Assembly (NCBI GenBank): GCA_036674765.1
Contig: JARVKI010000045.1
Coordinates: forward strand, 1 to 64,000
Direction of reading: 5' to 3'
Source of the DNA: Seiridium cupressi
Lineage: Eukaryota; Ascomycota; Sordariomycetes; Amphisphaeriales; Sporocadaceae
DNA: 64,000 nucleotides
Shown: in pieces, positions 12,576-24,644 of the stretch
Numbering within the stretch: the first letter of the stretch is position 1
How the letters are laid out: each line of letters opens with the position of its first letter
The notes under the pieces: generated by a model
Told to the model about the DNA's origin: nothing
Seen by the model: only the letters and a program-made list of their open reading frames with translations
Database searches by the model: none
Position numbers and translations under genes: made by a program

Positions 12576-13001
12576 ATGTCTGGACACATCGTACTCCACG
12601 ACTTCCTCGATGAACAAGACCCCGAGACCGACACAGACACAGTGCATATTTACATGCTACATGCTCTCGATGGAAAGTCCGTCGAGGGCACCCAGGTCCT
12701 TTACGGGACTCGCAACGCGAGCGGCCGTTGGAACGTCATAGTTGTCTTCGAAAACGCAGCCATCGCTCAACACGCAGCCAGCGCGCTCAACAACAGGTTA
12801 CGGCATGGCAGAAAAGGGCGAGTGATCCCGGTCACCTACGTGGGAGATCCCAACGCCAACCACATGGCTGAATTGTTTGAGGAAGTTGAGGAAGAAGAGC
12901 CGGCCATGGAGCAAGGAGGTTCTGCATCCGCTTCTCAGGCGCCTGTGATCGCTGACGGTCACTATCATGGAAGCCGCAAGTCTGGCAAGAAGCGTCGTTA
13001 G
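12576..13001 (+). CDS. Small hypothetical protein, RRM-like core
   Basis: A single-exon frame of 141 residues. The core (about residues 20-95) has alternating hydrophobic strands and a helix; the segment VIVVFENAAIAQHAASALNN resembles the RNP1-helix part of an RNA recognition motif, so an RRM-like fold is possible but not demonstrated. It is followed by an acidic stretch (ELFEEVEEEEP) and a basic tail (GSRKSGKKRR) that could act as a nuclear or RNA-binding tail. No signal peptide or membrane segment. A TATA box and A-rich leader precede it, supporting a real gene in a relic-rich neighbourhood. Function unknown; a short-lived random frame is less likely given its length and promoter. Confidence 0.6.
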   Translation: MSGHIVLHDFLDEQDPETDTDTVHIYMLHALDGKSVEGTQVLYGTRNASGRWNVIVVFENAAIAQHAASALNNRLRHGRKGRVIPVTYVGDPNANHMAELFEEVEEEEPAMEQGGSASASQAPVIADGHYHGSRKSGKKRR

Positions 13002-13998
13002 CTTCAGATATCGGCTGATCGTGTACTTCTGGGGGGGGGGGGGAGGCAGAGTCTGGTCCTCAACAAAGCTCCATCGAGGACATATGTATCAGCCTTATGG
13101 TTGTGGGGTCTTTGCAACAAACATTCAAGTTCTGGTCAGGAGTCAAAGGCGGAGTCCGTACTCAAGTGGTTTGCGACCACTGATAGTAGAGTTAAATTGA
13201 GTCACATTCGGCCAATGTCCAAGATTCGATGAGCTACCTGTCTTGCACGAAACGATTCATGGCCCAATGATACGTCCGTCGATCTAAGCAGTCTCCACGG
13301 TTCCAGCCTCTCTTTTCTCTACACTGACCGCTCTCGACGTAAGGGTTTCTTGGTAGCTTTGGTTGGCCTTCCGCGCCGGGCCGAGGACCGTAGGGCCAAA
13401 CACCAGATCCATATCTTCAAGTTCAACTTGCCAGGTCTCTGGGACGAACTAAAAGGTGAAAGCAATTCCGAAGACAATCCAACATCCACAAAAAGAGGGA
13501 AGTTCCATACTTGATACCGAGAATCATGTATTGCGACGAGTAAACAACGATAAGCTGACTCAACCCATCAGTGTTTTGAGCACAGAGCTATCCCCATCAA
13601 TACACTTTCAAGGGACTATTTAGCCCAATTGGGATGTGGTTGTTGGAAATTCGTCTATTATTAAGTTTCTAATCATATTATAAGAGCCGGATAGTTCACG
13701 TTTTATCATCATTGGTAAACTAAGAGTTTTTATAATAAGGATATATTATCTCGACATTAGTGTAACTACGAATCACTTTTCAGCTGTTTTCTAAAGGATT
13801 ATATTCTATGTATGTGAAGGAAAAAGTGTTTCTTAACCCATTAATCCGGTATCAGATCTAGATGTAGTATTGCGAGAATGAAAGTCGAACAAAATGTACG
13901 AATGGCCAGCCCCGCAACTACGCGCAGAGTTTCCTTCGACTTTGTTGCTCAGTAGAATTTGGCAGCTGGTGTCTTGTAGATCAACGTGCGAATGCGAT
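13002..13998. other. Intergenic, G13 run and AT-rich tract
   Basis: Contains a run of 13 G at 13031-13043 and an AT-rich stretch at about 13640-13830. No gene recognised. Confidence 0.5.
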
Positions 13999-15249
13999 TT
14001 AGATCTTCTTAGGACTACCACAGGAAGCGGCGACAGCTGATGGGGCGGCGCTGCCGGATGGAGCCGAACCAGTGCCATTCGTACCCACAGAGCAGCTGCT
14101 GCTGCTCGAGACTCCACCACTCGTAGTGAGTAGAGCAGCATAGCTGGTCTCATAGGTAGCAGTCAAATCGACCCCAATGGTTATCCAGGAGAAAACACCA
14201 TCGGAGACATTATCGCCCAAAAGGAGGTACCTGCAAGTTTTGTTAGGTGGGGCCTGTTGAAATGAAAGCTAAGAGACATCAAATCTGGAGTACATACTCC
14301 AAAATTGGGTCCGAGTTGCTGTCCTCGGTTTCAAGGCCGAAAACACGATCGGCGGAGTTGAGGGTGATGTCAACCGTGCTGGTGTTGCAGGGGTAGGTTG
14401 CCTCAACGGAGGTGATCAGATCCTGGTCGTAAAATAACTGGCCAATGTGGGAGACATTGCCACCAGTAATGGTGCCATTCTCCGGAAGAGTCGCTCCAAT
14501 ATGTCCCACAACGTGGGCGTGGGTAGCGCGGCCAGAATAGTGGCCTGGGAAGATTGATCTGAGTTGAGCCACACCATCCTCATCAGTGGCCTGAATACCT
14601 CGCAGAGCGGTCTTGTTGAGGTTCGATGCATCGTCGCCATTTCCGTTAGAGTCGTCCTGGACACCAGAGTAGACACCGGTGAAGTTGCAGTTCTAGACGT
14701 CCCAGTATAGTTCGGGGATAGATTCGCAAGTGTTGACGTCGATAAACTAGGCGTGCATGTAGTTGACCACACCGGGTTCATCGTCCACAATGTCTCCGCG
14801 AGTGAGTTCGCCCTTGGCCCAGAAAGGTCCGATCTCACCCTCCGGGGAAAGGATACAGGTGTGGTTGCTACCGAAGTATTCAGACGAGTCACTGTTGACG
14901 GTGATGTCGGCCAGGTTTGAATGGTGGGAAGTGTTAAGAACAGTATCTGTATCACGAACAAGGACAGCTGTACATCAATGATAGCTTGCTATCATAGCGA
15001 TATTGAAAGGGCATTGTCCTCGCTTATTTGACTTGTTGGTCAGGCTGTCGACAAAAGCTCGACGACGTGCCTCAGCCCTTGCAGAGTTCCGTCACGCTTG
15101 AAGACCTTGGCGCATGATTTGAGGGACCGCTTCGACTGGGCTAGAAAGTGGCGCTTGACGGCCCGGTCCGGAAGATGCTCTTCATGGCCTGGATGAGCAG
15201 TAGCAAATGTTTCCAAGCAGAGAAGAGCGACGCTAGAGAATGCAACCAT
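13999..15249 (-). pseudogene. Intradiol dioxygenase pseudogene
   Basis: A second copy of the secreted intradiol dioxygenase. It begins with a signal peptide (MVAFSSVALLCLETFATAHPGHEE) and keeps the LSPEGEIGPFW region, the Tyr of TGVYSGV, the Tyr of PGHYSGR and the HAH metal site. A final intron (donor GTATGT, acceptor TTGCAG) joins ILEY to LLLGDNVSDG. The frame is broken by a shift near 15075 (LQG to EARRRAF), another break near 14985, and two in-frame TAG codons: one in MHA*FIDV where Gln is expected and one in WDV*NCN where Trp is expected. Both nonsense codons are the changes expected from CpA-to-TpA mutation (CAG to TAG, TGG to TAG). Downstream of the breaks the protein is well conserved, so inactivation looks fairly recent. 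Confidence 0.9.
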
Positions 15250-15639
15250 CTTGGAAGAAATGATGCCTGGTTTTGATGAAGAAGTGAATGTACCGGAAAA
15301 TAGTGGAGATCTGTCGCGCTTGTACGTTGCCAGCTCAAATGGCGAACTGCCCCTGTCACATTTAGAAGCAGCTGCAGTCAGAAGGCCTGGGTCGAAATCG
15401 AGCAGGAGACGTACCGATGCGTTGTCTTCGGTCGACATAGCCACGAGCTATGGTGGGATGCCGCAAGCGCATCGTGTCGGTGCGCGCAATTGTTCTACCG
15501 AGATGTGGCCAGACTCTAACGCAATTTTCAGAAATCCAGATGATCTTTCCAGAAGCTTGGATACAGGGTAATTATATTGATTATACTTAACGTGGTCCAG
15601 GAAAACATCCCCTGGGAGTCCTTTAGATGTTGGTGATGG

Positions 15640-15960
15640 TTATTGTTGATTATCTTGTGGAGCTACCCGCAGCTATACTCTTCGATGCTGGCGGAATAGC
15701 CTGCTATACGCCGGAATAACAGGGAGAAGATGTCCATATGATCTTCGTAGAGTGTGATGCGGATTAACGCTCTACCATCTTCGCCGGAGAAGACAGCTTG
15801 GTATTCCTCTTCTTAGCAGAGCATCTTGACGACCTTCGTGTGGCCTCCACTAACCGCTATGGAAAGTGGTGTGAGATTCTCGTTCATTTCAAGATCAATT
15901 ACGATATGGCAATAGTCGCCGTGCTCTCGTCCATATGACAGGAGAGCAGTAATACTATAC
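15640..15960 (-). pseudogene. Ankyrin-repeat relic
   Basis: Reverse-strand translation shows IDLEMNENLTPLSIAVSGGH followed by TKVVKMLC, an ankyrin repeat (the TPL...A..GH...V..L pattern), with more repeat-like sequence (SITALLSYGRE before it, HMDIFSLLF after it). A TAG follows KMLC and there is no start codon or full array. Fragment of an ankyrin-repeat protein such as those common in fungal accessory regions. Confidence 0.65.
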
Positions 15961-16353
15961 GTGCTTTCTTGGATCAAGAGCAGACCATACAAGGCAATCT
16001 GTCCTCAAACCCGGGCTATAGAAAATTTCTGTGTCCATTCCGTCTTTCGAAGTAATTCGGGCGCACCTGGCATAGCTGACCATTCATTTGATGCCGCAGA
16101 ATGTCCAACGAAGTCACTCTTTGGAGGACAAGGTATCATCACGACAGATGGAATCAGCAGGCTACCTGGTCTCGGTCTCGTGGGCGTTGAAACTGTAGAT
16201 ATTGCCTGCAGTATTTTTGGCATGAGAGCCTCGTTGCTGTTGCGACCGTTGGAAGGTGACACTGAGAAGTATTTGGCCGTTAGCGGGTATTTTCTTGTTG
16301 GTTTGGTGCTTGGGGAAGCCGTCTTTGGACTACTACCTCGAAATTTCCCGTAA
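15961..16353 (+). pseudogene. HET-protein C-terminal relic
   Basis: The forward frame contains GLGLVGVETVDIACSIFGMR then LLLRPLEGDTEKYLAVSGYF and LVLGEAV. This follows the C-terminal pattern of fungal heterokaryon-incompatibility (HET) proteins: G.GP..V..GD.VC.LFG, then .LRP, then Y.LVG..Y.HG.MDGEA. The N-terminal HET domain is absent and the surroundings are open only by chance, so this is a decayed tail. HET proteins mediate self/non-self recognition after hyphal fusion; this copy cannot. Confidence 0.6.
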
Positions 16354-18114
16354 AACATTCAGCTATTCGCTTGTCGGACGGGTTCTCTATGAAGGTAAAC
16401 CTACGGGCAAATTGTCGCTGGTTTGATCCGCGACTGCTTGATTTTGGCTTGGATCTTAGCGACTACCGGGATATGTTCAGTCGCGTATCAGAAGTCTCTT
16501 TGGAAGTTGAAGCGGATTTGTTGCGTAAGCTTTTTCGAGCTATAGGTATGCTAGTTCGGATAATTGACTTAGCATAAAGTATTGCTATAGCAGGAGGTAC
16601 GCAGGTTGTAATAGGAGTGACTAAGCAGATTTACCTGAGCCGGGTTCAGGTATTGGTCTTTGTGAAGAGGCAACAGACAGAATAATTGTAATGCCAGGCA
16701 CGCAACTTCATGTTTACAAAGCTTGCCTTTCCTTGTCAGCTAAGATACCAAAGTGTATCCCATATACTTCACCAGAACTGTTGGCATTGTAAGTTTTCTT
16801 TACATCCTCTCTTCTGTCCATAAGCATACTGATGAAAAGTGAGACAAGATGACCTGGTAAAAGCGTGTATGTTATGGCGATCATCAATAGGAGACACAGT
16901 GGAGCGATACAAGAATAAGCATCAAGTTTTAAGCCATGTATAAACAGGGTCCCCCCACCCCCCAGAGGCGCTCAATTCGCCACAGATAGCGTCATTCAAA
17001 GAACTAATAATGATGTAGGAGTAGTCCCACACATACGTAGCATACGCACTATCACTGCAGCCTAGTTTGACAAGGTTACTTGAAGTTCCGGCCCCTAGGA
17101 CTCAAGCTTACAGCCCCTGGTAGGAGGATATTGGACCTGACACCTTGTCTGAACAATAACATCATTACCAACGTAATATGTCACTTTGGTGCAACGGTTC
17201 AGAAACACCTCAACTACCCCTAGGAATGATAATCCGAGGGCGGCACGGTAGAACTTACGAGTTAATAAATAGATTCACGTATATATCACAGAGGTATATA
17301 TATACATATATATATATTGCCTAGCTGAATATATAGACGTTACTTGCCACTAACATGTAGATTCCCTATTATTGTTGTATGCGAACTTATATGTTAGCTT
17401 ATCTTAGCCAAGCGTGCCGCCATTCTACTATCATCCCTCGGGGCTGTAAAATCATGGCTGAGGTGAGCTTGCAGGAGAATTTGCGCAGCCTTACGATCGG
17501 GGTTTATGGCCAAAGGAACGCCTACAGACCGGAATGTACAGGGATGGCCTGCTCATTTTTCCACCATTCGGAGGATGTCGCCCATGGCTTGCTTCTTGGG
17601 AGTGCCTTTGGCCGGCGTGGGATCTGTCACTCTTGGAGCGCAGGGCATATTACATGTAAGCGCCATGGGATCAGGAGACATTTGGTCGAAAGGCTGATTG
17701 AGCAGAAATGACTGAGAACCGGTTTCTCGGCTTCTTTCACACTGATCAAATTGCTCAGATGTTTCCGAGCACTGGAGCAAACCGGGAATTTATCATTAAT
17801 CAAGGTAGTGGGCAGGTTTCACAGGAAGCCAATCAGCAGTTATCGTTCCTGGGTAGGGCTGACAGGCCAGAGGGTGTTGTGCTTGGCGACCCACGATTCG
17901 TGGTAGCGAATTCGTGTTATGCACCAGGGTAAGCAGGCCAAGCAAATCAGGTGGAGAATACAATGTACTACAAATGCTTAGAGTGCTCCGCGCAAAACCA
18001 TTCGTCGCGATGCGATGCGACGCTATTCAAAAAGCCCGACAAGTCCGTGCTCGGCTCGTACAGACTACATCCTCACGTGAGCGCTGGCAGCCTTAGGTCT
18101 GTCAGCTTCCGCAA
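16354..18114. other. Intergenic, no gene recognised
   Basis: Several short frames (for example around 17380-17930 on both strands) have no recognisable family and no convincing splice structure. An AT dinucleotide tract lies at 17295-17318. Confidence 0.4.
17295..17318. repeat. AT dinucleotide microsatellite
   Basis: About 24 bp of nearly perfect TA repeat interrupted by a single C. Confidence 0.7.
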
Positions 18115-19161
18115 ATGGTCGATCGACGTTCTCGACAGGTCCTTACTCCATTTCACAGCCTCAGTCAGGAGCTGGTTCTCGTGATGCTGTCTTCAATCAA
18201 TGTCGCGACGACGTGCCTAAAGCAATTATGGTTCGAAGAAGGCAGCGAGCCAGTACTGGGCAACCCAAATGATACAGCATGCTGGCCCCTCGCGCTCCAC
18301 GTTACGGCTTCGCCGGCAATATGCCCGGACGGTTATCACGCCGCCTGTAATCCAGTAACTACTCTTACCAGCCAGAAGCTAGATTACTGTTGTCCGAAGT
18401 GTGTGCGCTTCATCTTTCACAGCTGCGCTATAACGCTATTCTGCTAACACGTTTTGTCTTATCACAGTGGCTATTTCTGCGACGGTGGCATCTATTCCTG
18501 TAGTAGCAAAGTTGGATCCCTGACGACCGCGAACGGCACAAGCGTTAAATCGAACGGCGAGACAATAGTGAAGCTGATTTCCTTTTCGGGCGTGAATGCG
18601 AACTCGATTGCCGTCAAGTATGCCGACTCCGACACCATGTTTACCATCTCGCAGACAGCGACTTCTGGCACTGACTCCACGGCGGCAACTCCACTACCAA
18701 CGACCTCTCTCCCCTCGACTACTTTGACTGCTTCGACTGCTTCGAACACTTCGGGCCCAATGACAGCACCAGGCTCAGCGATGGAACAAACAGGTGGATT
18801 ATCCGCGGGCGCAAAAGCAGGTATAGGAGTTGGTGTCGGCACCGCAGTTCTCGTGCTCGTGGGCCTGCTCGCGTTCTTTCATTTCAAGAAAAGGGCCACT
18901 TCTCAGAACCAGACTAGTGCCGGGCAAGGTCCACAACAGCAAGACCTCCCAAACGCTGCAGATTTCCGGGGTAACTATCGACAACAGCCTTATCAGGAAG
19001 GGCAGTACTCCTCTCAAACACAGGAGCTTCCAATCACGACGCCTGCGGTACATGAGTTGGATGGGAAGTACGCAGGGGTGGAGAAGTCGTCTCCGGGCGT
19101 AGCCTCCCGGCCTTCAGAGCTGTCAGCAGAGACAGGTTGGCATAATTCAAGCACGCGCTGA
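18115..19161 (+). CDS. Single-pass membrane protein, Ser/Thr-rich ectodomain
   Basis: Two exons, up to 18398 and 18468-19161, with a 69-nt intron (donor GTGTGC, branch CTAAC, acceptor CAG). Splicing creates YCCPNGYFC, the Cys pattern found in fungal plasma-membrane proteins with a short Cys domain (CPDGYHAAC ... YCCP.GY.C). After it come a Ser/Thr-rich stalk, a glycine-rich entry (GAKAGIGVGVG), a membrane segment (TAVLVLVGLLAFFHF), KKR stop-transfer and a Gln/Pro-rich cytoplasmic tail. The architecture resembles fungal wall-sensor or Mid2-like proteins, but no function is certain. The start is uncertain: ATG at 18115 gives no clear signal peptide, so a 5' exon may be missing. Confidence 0.72.
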
Positions 19162-20716
19162 ATTGGTTGTGGCTAGATGCCGCTGCTAAACGACAGAACG
19201 GGAATGAAACTTATAGTCCAATTTTTCTTGGTATGATTCAACCATGCAAGAGGCGCGAAGTCGCGTAGGTTCGGTAAATCATCTCATCTGAACATGAAAT
19301 GCTAATATGGGGACAATGGATTAGAATAACTTATATCCTGTGTGATACATCGGCAGAGGTACTCACTTACTTGATTGAATGCGCATAGAGCAGTGTCGGA
19401 CTTCAAACATAACCGTATGGCTGCACTCAACTTACATACTGCGCAGCGTTTTGCGTTAAATGAGCCAAGCAGTGAAAAGTGCGCTTCACAGTGTAACAGC
19501 TCGTAGGGTCAAGCTCTTCAACACATCCCAGCACTACCCCGCTGCAGAACCAACAGTTCTGTCATTAGTTTCCCCTGTCATCATATTCAGCTTCGACCCG
19601 GGAATACTTCGCACTTCAGTCATTGAGGGGACAGTTGCGCCACAATGTCGTGTTACACGCCTTTCTAGACGTACAAGGCTTATGAGGGATGAGCGAGGTC
19701 ATAATTTGAGTATTAAGAGCACCCAGAGGTATACATGTCACTGTTATATACACGTGGTGGGGGAGTGGCTGAGCCCCTACAGTAAAACAGCACCAAGTGT
19801 TGCCTCCATGAAGTTCCTCACTACCAATATTGGTGGAACTGGGGCGATCTGAAATATGATCTTAAGGATAGGATACTCAGAAGTATATAATGCCATCTGA
19901 TGGATGTTCTATCGTTCGTTTTGTGTGTTTGACATTTGCATCTGCTTGTTCGTGATAAATTTGGTCTCTGGGCTTTCAGCGCGGCCAGCTTAAGCTCTGA
20001 TGAGTTTCCGTAGGCGCCACCGCATGCGATAACTGAGTGGCTGAATTAGATGGGCTCAAAGCCAAACGGGGAAAGACGCCACTTAGGGACGATAATCCCC
20101 TGTCCGTTCTGCATGTAGCAAATATGCTTGCATCAGGATTGATTCCCTGCTCACCCATTTCGTCATGTCGTATCAATATGTTCTCGCCAGTCTGCCCAGG
20201 CTCGCCGCCCGTAAGCCTGAATGACTGTAAAGTGCGATATTTGCTCTGAACACTGACTTCCGATGGAACTCGGAACTCGATGTCACGTATCAGACCATTG
20301 CCACTTGGGATACCCCCCGGCCTCCAGTGCTAGGTCTAATGCTGAAGCTCTCGCAGAAGTCATGGGTACTGTCGCTCAAGCAACTCGGACCGATGATGCG
20401 CGTGTTCGTTATGTGGACGTTCACTCCGGATTGGCCAGCCCAAGTTGGACCAACATCGGCGCCGCCAGCAATCGTATGACACACGTCAGTCAGGCCACGA
20501 AAGTTGCTGCTTTCAAAATAGACTTACTTCGTAGTATCTAAACCCTGGTTTGGCCTTGCCCTCGACGATCCAGCCGCCGAAGCGAAACGTCAAGTTGTTA
20601 CAAGTACCCTCACTCGCGGCTGCGGCTTGAGAGGCACGTACAACTAGATCAGTGACAAATTGCCTAGTCTCGACATTGCCACTAATGGTGGCGGCCCCAA
20701 GTTGAGATGGAAGTAT
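19162..20716. other. Intergenic, no gene recognised
   Basis: Open stretches on both strands around 19.98-20.54 kb have no recognisable family. The N-terminal half of the permease relic that begins at 20717 could not be found here. Confidence 0.4.
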
Positions 20717-21540
20717 AGTACCCGCCCTCAACATGGCGAAGGCCATGCGCTTGACCTTCTTTCATATTCTATGCTTCTACCTCGTTTCGGTTTTCCTACT
20801 CGGGATGCTAGTCCCGCACAACTCTGCGGACCTGGCATTCGTTACCGTCGGCAATTCTTCCGCGGCGCCATCGCCGTCTGTTGCAGCTATCGAATTAGCA
20901 CAGATTCACCGGCTTGGAAAAGTGATCAACGCCGCGCTGGTCGCCTTGGTCCTCTTGGCAGCCAACTCGGACATATACATTACTTCTCGCACATGAGATG
21001 CGATCGCCGCGGACGGCAAAACAGCGCGATTATTCATGTACACATCGAAAAGTGGCGTCTTTATCTTGGCCCTGGGAGTTCGTGGCATGTTCTTCTGTCT
21101 TGCTTGCATGCCCGTCGCTTCAAACGGTGCTGTTGCATTGGGGGATCTCACGAATATCGTTGCTATACATGTTAAGTCATTGAAAAATTTACGTTCTGAA
21201 TTGTATTCGATAGAGCTCTTCTAATCCTATCAGGTCTTCTGGTGTGGATCTCAAGACCTGTTATGCACATCTGCTTCCACCGGGCCGGCAAAGCCCCGCG
21301 CATGACCTTACATATGTGCCATTGTAAGCACTATTTGGTCATGTTGGTTCTTATGTTGCGCTGGTAATCATGGCCGTTCTTGACCGTTCTTTCTATGACT
21401 GAAGGGTCTGAAGTCTGCATCGGAGGATTTGACTACAAGAACTTCATTGTCGGATATATTGGCAATCCCGTCTATTTGATTTGCATACTAGCTTACAGGA
21501 TGCTGAAATATCCCCAACAGTCTCCGGGAGTACCACTAAT
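20717..21540 (+). pseudogene. Amino-acid permease relic (C-terminal half)
   Basis: Forward frames match the second half of fungal general amino-acid permeases (APC superfamily, plasma-membrane proton symporters). Recognisable are AMRLTFFHILCFYLVSVFLL, VPHNSADL, ALVLLAANSDIYITSRT, then after a TGA AADGKTARLFMYTSKSGV, and in another frame IGGFDYKNFIVGYIGNPVYL. The order follows transmembrane segments 7-12 of the family. Stops and at least two frame shifts separate these pieces, and the N-terminal half is absent. Non-functional. Confidence 0.85.
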
Positions 21541-22555
21541 TTGATTACTGGTGCCCCAACGGAAACTATTGCCGAGCGACGATTGCGATTCGAAATGTCC
21601 AGGAACGACGAAGCGCCTGCTAGCGGCAAGTTCGGCACAAGGAAAGCGTTCTATAGGAAGACACGTGTGGAATTTTTAGTACCACGTTAATGTGCTTATC
21701 TACTTGTTTGCGACATTCTGAGTATTCGTGTGGGATGAAACTAGTGCTTACCCGACCTTCAACTCGCTGACGCCATCAATGCGGCAATTTACGGGGACTC
21801 CCCAATCAACTAAGTCTGAAGTTGGAGGCCAGTTCGGCAGAGTGTCTGTGACTTTTACTGAGGAAATAACGGAGGAACTTTCGTGACGACGGCCAATGAG
21901 GGTACTGGTAGACGAGATCTCCAACATTGACAAGAATAGCGGGAAGATTAGCATGTGAATCAAACTTTCATTTGAAAAACTCGGCTCTTATCTGTAGTTG
22001 AATGATAAGTCAGATAGAAGAAGCAAGGTCCACGAGACGGCTCCAGTCTTATCATTGGCGGAAGTGATAGCAAATTATCTCCAGTAATAATTTCTAGGAT
22101 AATATGCAAGCACAGTCACATTGAGCAGGCATGGTGATTATCGATAATGTGATCATGACTGCATTAATGGGTAGGCTGACGTGGAGCCACGGATAACGGG
22201 TGTTTCGACCAATAAGTAAACACCCATTGTGTGCCCTGAACATCCAACAAGTCTCAAAAGGGAAGCATTATTCTCATCATCTGACAGATGCCGACAAGGT
22301 CTATCGTCAATACGAGACCCATGGATCCATGAGGGGAAGGGATATATCTAGAGATTATACCGTTACTTCCAAGAGTGGGGTTATATCGCCAGCAACTACG
22401 TGGCTTTGAATATGATAGTAGGTGAGGCACGGACAGCTGAGCCGTTGATTCTCCGTCCTTGTAATTACGCCTTGGATAATTACTTGCTGGCCCCTCTAAA
22501 TATGATCACAGAGGAAGGCGAGAGTGCACATCACCATACTCGACATACGAATGCC
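21541..22555. other. Intergenic, no gene recognised
   Basis: A reverse-strand frame at 21748-21963 begins with a signal-peptide-like hydrophobic stretch but continues into nothing recognisable. Otherwise empty; includes the upstream region of the monooxygenase gene. Confidence 0.4.
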
Positions 22556-24644
22556 ATGCCTACCAATGATCAAGCTGGCAGCACACCAATCTCGAACGAA
22601 AATGCCTCCTGTGGGATTGAATTACCTAGCTACTCACTGGAGTCCAAGCGAGTAGAAACCGTAGATTGCCTGAAGGTCGCGCAGGAATGGACTACAAGAG
22701 CGGAATCAGTGCTCACCAAACAGTTATACGATAGAACTCATCTGGACACCATTTTCGTGTCCGACGGTTGGTTGAGGGACTGCCTCGTGTTTTCTCTGGA
22801 TCTACGAACTTTGAACGGCCTGGGCAACGTCCAAACATTCTTACAGTCCCAGGCCACGAGCCACCTATCCAGTCTCAAGGTAGACAGAGATGAAGTCTCA
22901 CCAGCTTTGCAACGGGTTTCGGAGACGTTGACCTGGATATGCGCGGTCTTATCACTGGAAACTACGCACGGAAAAGGAAGAGCTGTCGCCCGACTTGTTG
23001 ATTTCGACGGATGTGACCAGTGGAAGGCTTATTGCCTCTACACCACATTGGAAGAACTTAACGGCATCAAAGAGCCTCTTGGTTTACGACGACCTCCCGG
23101 CGGTAATTTGGGTCATGTGGGTGAAGGCCTTCTACCAGCATGGCAAGAGCGTCGTGCCAAGGAACAAGATTTTGCTGATAGTGACCCTGATATCTTAGTC
23201 ATTGGTGCTGGTAAGTTCTCCGCTCGAACTATCTCATGGGAAGACTTATATCCGATATTTCTCGCAGGACAAGGCGGCCTATCTATTGCTGCCCGGTTAC
23301 AAAACTTAGGACTGAAAACTTTGATTATTGACAAGAATGTTCGAGTGGGTGACAACTGGAGAAAAAGGTACCGTGTAAGTACAGCAGTCTACAGCATCTT
23401 ATTTGGCATTTTCGCTAACTCTTTATCTCTACTTCTCAGACTTTAGTGAATCATGCTCCCGTCGTTGTCTGCCACATGCCTTATCTGCCCTTTTCCACTA
23501 CTTGGCCATTATTTACGCCGAAGGACAAGTTGGCAGATTGGTTAGAAGTCTATGCAAGTGTTCTGGAGCTAAACATATGAATGGATTCCACCATAAACTC
23601 CGCTGAGTTTAGCAATACGACGAAGACATGGACGGTGCAAGTTGTGAGAGGCCATAACAGCCACGACCCGACTAGAAGGACTCTCCATCCTAGGCATATC
23701 GTCATGGCCACTGGCCAAGCTGGAGAACCCTTTATTCCGAGGTTTACAGGCCAGGAAGACTACGGCGGTATCCTATATCATACGAGCTCACACGAAGATG
23801 CCTCCAAGATGGGCATCAGCGGCAAGACGGTTGTTGTTGTGGGTACTGGAGTCAGCGGTCATGACGTAGCCAAAGATCTCCAAGAGAATGGTGCTGACGT
23901 GACGTTACTTCAAAGAGGCGGCACGGCAGTTCTATCAATTGCTGCTATAAGAGATATTTTGTTTGCTGGCGCAATGGATGAATCTCGGGCATCTCCATCT
24001 CTTGACACCAAGGACATGCTGGGTCAAAGTCTCCCAATACCTCTTCAACGAGCGCTAGGTGCTGAAGTTATGCAATTGGTCATAGACCATGACGCAACGT
24101 TGTTGGATGGGTTGAGTAGGGCGGGATTCAGAGTGGACTTTGGCGCTGATGGATCTGGGCCGTTAGGAAACTATCTGACCCGAGGTGGCGGCTATTACCC
24201 TGACACCGGATGCTCCCAGCTCATCATCGAGGGGAAAATCAAGGTCAAATCTAGCCCGCAAGGTATCAAGAGCCTTTATTCCGGTGGCCTGATGCTAGGA
24301 GATGGCTGCCGCCTCGAAGCCGATGTTATCGTCTTGGCGACAGGATATGGCAATATGCGAACCACTGTCGGCAAGGTTCTTGGCGATACTACCGCTGACA
24401 AGTGCAAAGACGTATGGGACCTCGACTATGAGGGCGAGTTGAATGCAGTTCGTACCTCGAAAGCTCCAACCGGTTTGATCCCAACAAGCTGACCAATAAA
24501 CAGATATGGCGGCCGAGTGGACAGGAAGGCTTCTGGTATATGGGGGGAAATTTGGCACTATGCCGGCCATATTCGAAAACACTGGCTTTGCAGATCAAGC
24601 TTGCCGATTTAACATCCAATACTACACGGCCAGGGCAATTGTAG
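22556..24644 (+). pseudogene. Flavin monooxygenase with one premature TGA
   Basis: Four exons: 22556-23210, 23268-23374, 23440-24447, 24504-24644 (introns 57, 65 and 56 nt; the last donor is GTTCGT). Spliced length is 636 codons, normal for these fungal FMO-like enzymes, which insert oxygen using FAD and NADPH. An N-terminal NTF2-like region (LPSYSLES ... DGWLRDCLVFSLDLRTLNG) precedes the FAD fold (VIGAGQGGLSIAARL, then RVGDNW) and the NADPH fold (VVVGTGVSGHDVAKDL); ATGY and WRPSGQEGFWYMGGNLALCR close the protein. Every family segment is present in frame except codon 301, TGA at 23578-23580, where Trp is expected (LELNI*MDSTI). Splitting it into two genes would cut between the two nucleotide folds, so it is one gene with a single nonsense mutation. 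Confidence 0.88.

Noticed and set aside
15251..15571. Forward frame over the start of the dioxygenase pseudogene
   Set aside because: Low-complexity charged sequence with no family, starting just past the pseudogene start; chance frame.
20513..20746. Reverse-strand gene opposite the permease relic
   Set aside because: Has a possible GTAAGT donor but no acceptor that leads to a recognisable continuation, and it overlaps a clear relic.
23578..23580. TGA read as Trp (reassigned code) in this genome
   Set aside because: Other genes here end normally with TGA (for example 19159-19161 and the dehydrogenase), so the standard code applies.
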